This document shows positions 63,365 to 64,000 of a stretch of DNA of 64,000 bases, in pieces. The first letter of the stretch is position 1, and the number at the start of each line of letters is the position of its first letter. The translations under genes and the position numbers were made by a program. The stretch is from the NCBI RefSeq assembly GCF_003265355.1, contig NZ_QFRW01000054.1, positions 28,646 through 92,645 of the forward strand. The letters run 5' to 3'. A model generated the notes under the pieces. It had not been told where the DNA came from. It was given only the letters and a program-made list of their open reading frames with translations, and ran no database searches. The stretch comes from Glycomyces dulcitolivorans. GTDB taxonomy: Bacteria > Actinomycetota > Actinomycetes > Mycobacteriales > Micromonosporaceae.

Positions 63365-64000
63365 TCAGGCGGGGAGCCGGACGGGTTCGGCCGGCGCCGC
63401 GTTGGGGAGGGGGTTGAGGAGTTCGAGGAGGTGGGCGGCCGGGGAGTCGGCCTGGTCCCACGCGGTGGAGACGACCGAGACGGTCCACTGCGGCACGTCC
63501 TCGTCGGCGAGCGGCAGGACGCGCAGCGCGGCGGCCTGCGGCTTGGCGGCGACGTGGCGCGGGACGACGGCGATGCCGAGGCCCCGGTTGACGAGGTCGA
63601 GAAGGGTGTGCACGTCGTTGACGGTGCAGCGCACGCGCCGCCGGGAGCCGCGCGCGGCGAACACCGACTCGTTCAGGGTGCGCACGCCCCAGGCCGCGCC
63701 GAAGTCGACGAAGTCCTGGTCGTCGAGGGCCTCCCACGGGACGGCACCACGAGAACCGGTGGCGCGCGCGGCGAGAGGGTGGTCGGGCGGGGTGACGACC
63801 ACGAGCGGCTCGCGGCCGATCTCGCGGTGCGGCAGGGTGCTCAGGTGCCGGTCGGTGGCGACGAACGCGACGTCGAGTTCGCCGGCGCGGAGCATGCCGA
63901 GCAGGTCGTGCGAGCCGCACTGCGTGAACATGGTCTCGACGCGCGGGTGGCGGCGGTGGAAGCGGTCGAGCAGGGAGTTGACGTCGACCAGGCCGAGGCA
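63365..64000 (-). CDS. LysR-family regulator, C-terminal part (cut by right edge)
   Basis: About 211 residues of effector domain are visible. Motifs: LRAGELDVAFVATDRHLSTL, REPLVVVTPPDHPLAARATG, DVHTLLDLVNRGLGIAVVPR. These are typical of LysR substrate-binding domains. The frame continues past 64000, with VDVNSLLDRFHRRHPRVET read from the last bases, so the DNA-binding domain is beyond the window. Target unknown. Confidence 0.85.
   Translation of the reverse strand, partial: CLGLVDVNSLLDRFHRRHPRVETMFTQCGSHDLLGMLRAGELDVAFVATDRHLSTLPHREIGREPLVVVTPPDHPLAARATGSRGAVPWEALDDQDFVDFGAAWGVRTLNESVFAARGSRRRVRCTVNDVHTLLDLVNRGLGIAVVPRHVAAKPQAAALRVLPLADEDVPQWTVSVVSTAWDQADSPAAHLLELLNPLPNAAPAEPVRLPA

Overview
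The window is very GC-rich, uses many GTG/TTG starts and strong GGAGG-type ribosome sites, and carries families typical of actinomycetes (XRE regulators with long helical C-termini, anti-sigma-like ATPases, ECF sigma/YciI pairs, secreted deacetylase plus ricin-type lectin). It is a chromosomal piece from an actinobacterium; the genus cannot be fixed from this sequence alone. No rRNA, tRNA, CRISPR array, insertion sequence or integrase was found.

About 3.2-44.3 kb is a dense anti-phage island, almost all on the minus strand. (1) 3.2-18.0 kb holds a class 1 DISARM-type operon drmD-drmMI-drmA-drmB, joined by 4-base overlaps. The usual phospholipase-D gene drmC is absent; two genes occupy its position, a DUF4365 (predicted PD-(D/E)XK-like) protein and a 375-residue protein of unknown function. 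(2) 18.2-19.1 kb holds a packed run of tiny genes, one apparently frameshifted. (3) 19.3-36.6 kb is a second operon in the same direction: Ser/Thr kinase, SNF2 helicase, 1697-residue adenine methylase, 2087-residue DEAD/DUF1998-type helicase, and a UvrD-like helicase with a RelE/ParE-like N-terminus. It resembles DISARM part by part but matches no named system I can identify, and is the best candidate for something undescribed. (4) 36.7-38.2 kb holds two cysteine-rich proteins. (5) 38.3-43.1 kb encodes a single-chain type ISP restriction-modification enzyme, followed divergently by a DUF4268 protein.

From 44.5 to 49.7 kb there is a small helical protein, an unrecognised four-gene operon (2TM protein, unknown 349-residue protein, D-2-hydroxyacid dehydrogenase, NPPY methyltransferase), an ATPase-like regulator and a hypothetical gene. 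From 50 kb on the content is ordinary chromosome: two glycosyltransferases; a divergent LysR regulator facing a three-gene operon (FAD amine oxidase, DUF1338 2-oxoadipate dioxygenase, ALDH7-type dehydrogenase) that reads as lysine/pipecolate catabolism; a MarR/methyltransferase divergon with two operator-like palindromes; a membrane protein; a secreted CE4 deacetylase with a lectin domain; an ECF sigma factor with its YciI/DGPF partner; and a LysR gene cut by the right edge.

The three systems in the island each pair a different N6-adenine methylase with SF2 helicases, so the cell probably carries several independent methylation marks used to tell self from phage DNA.
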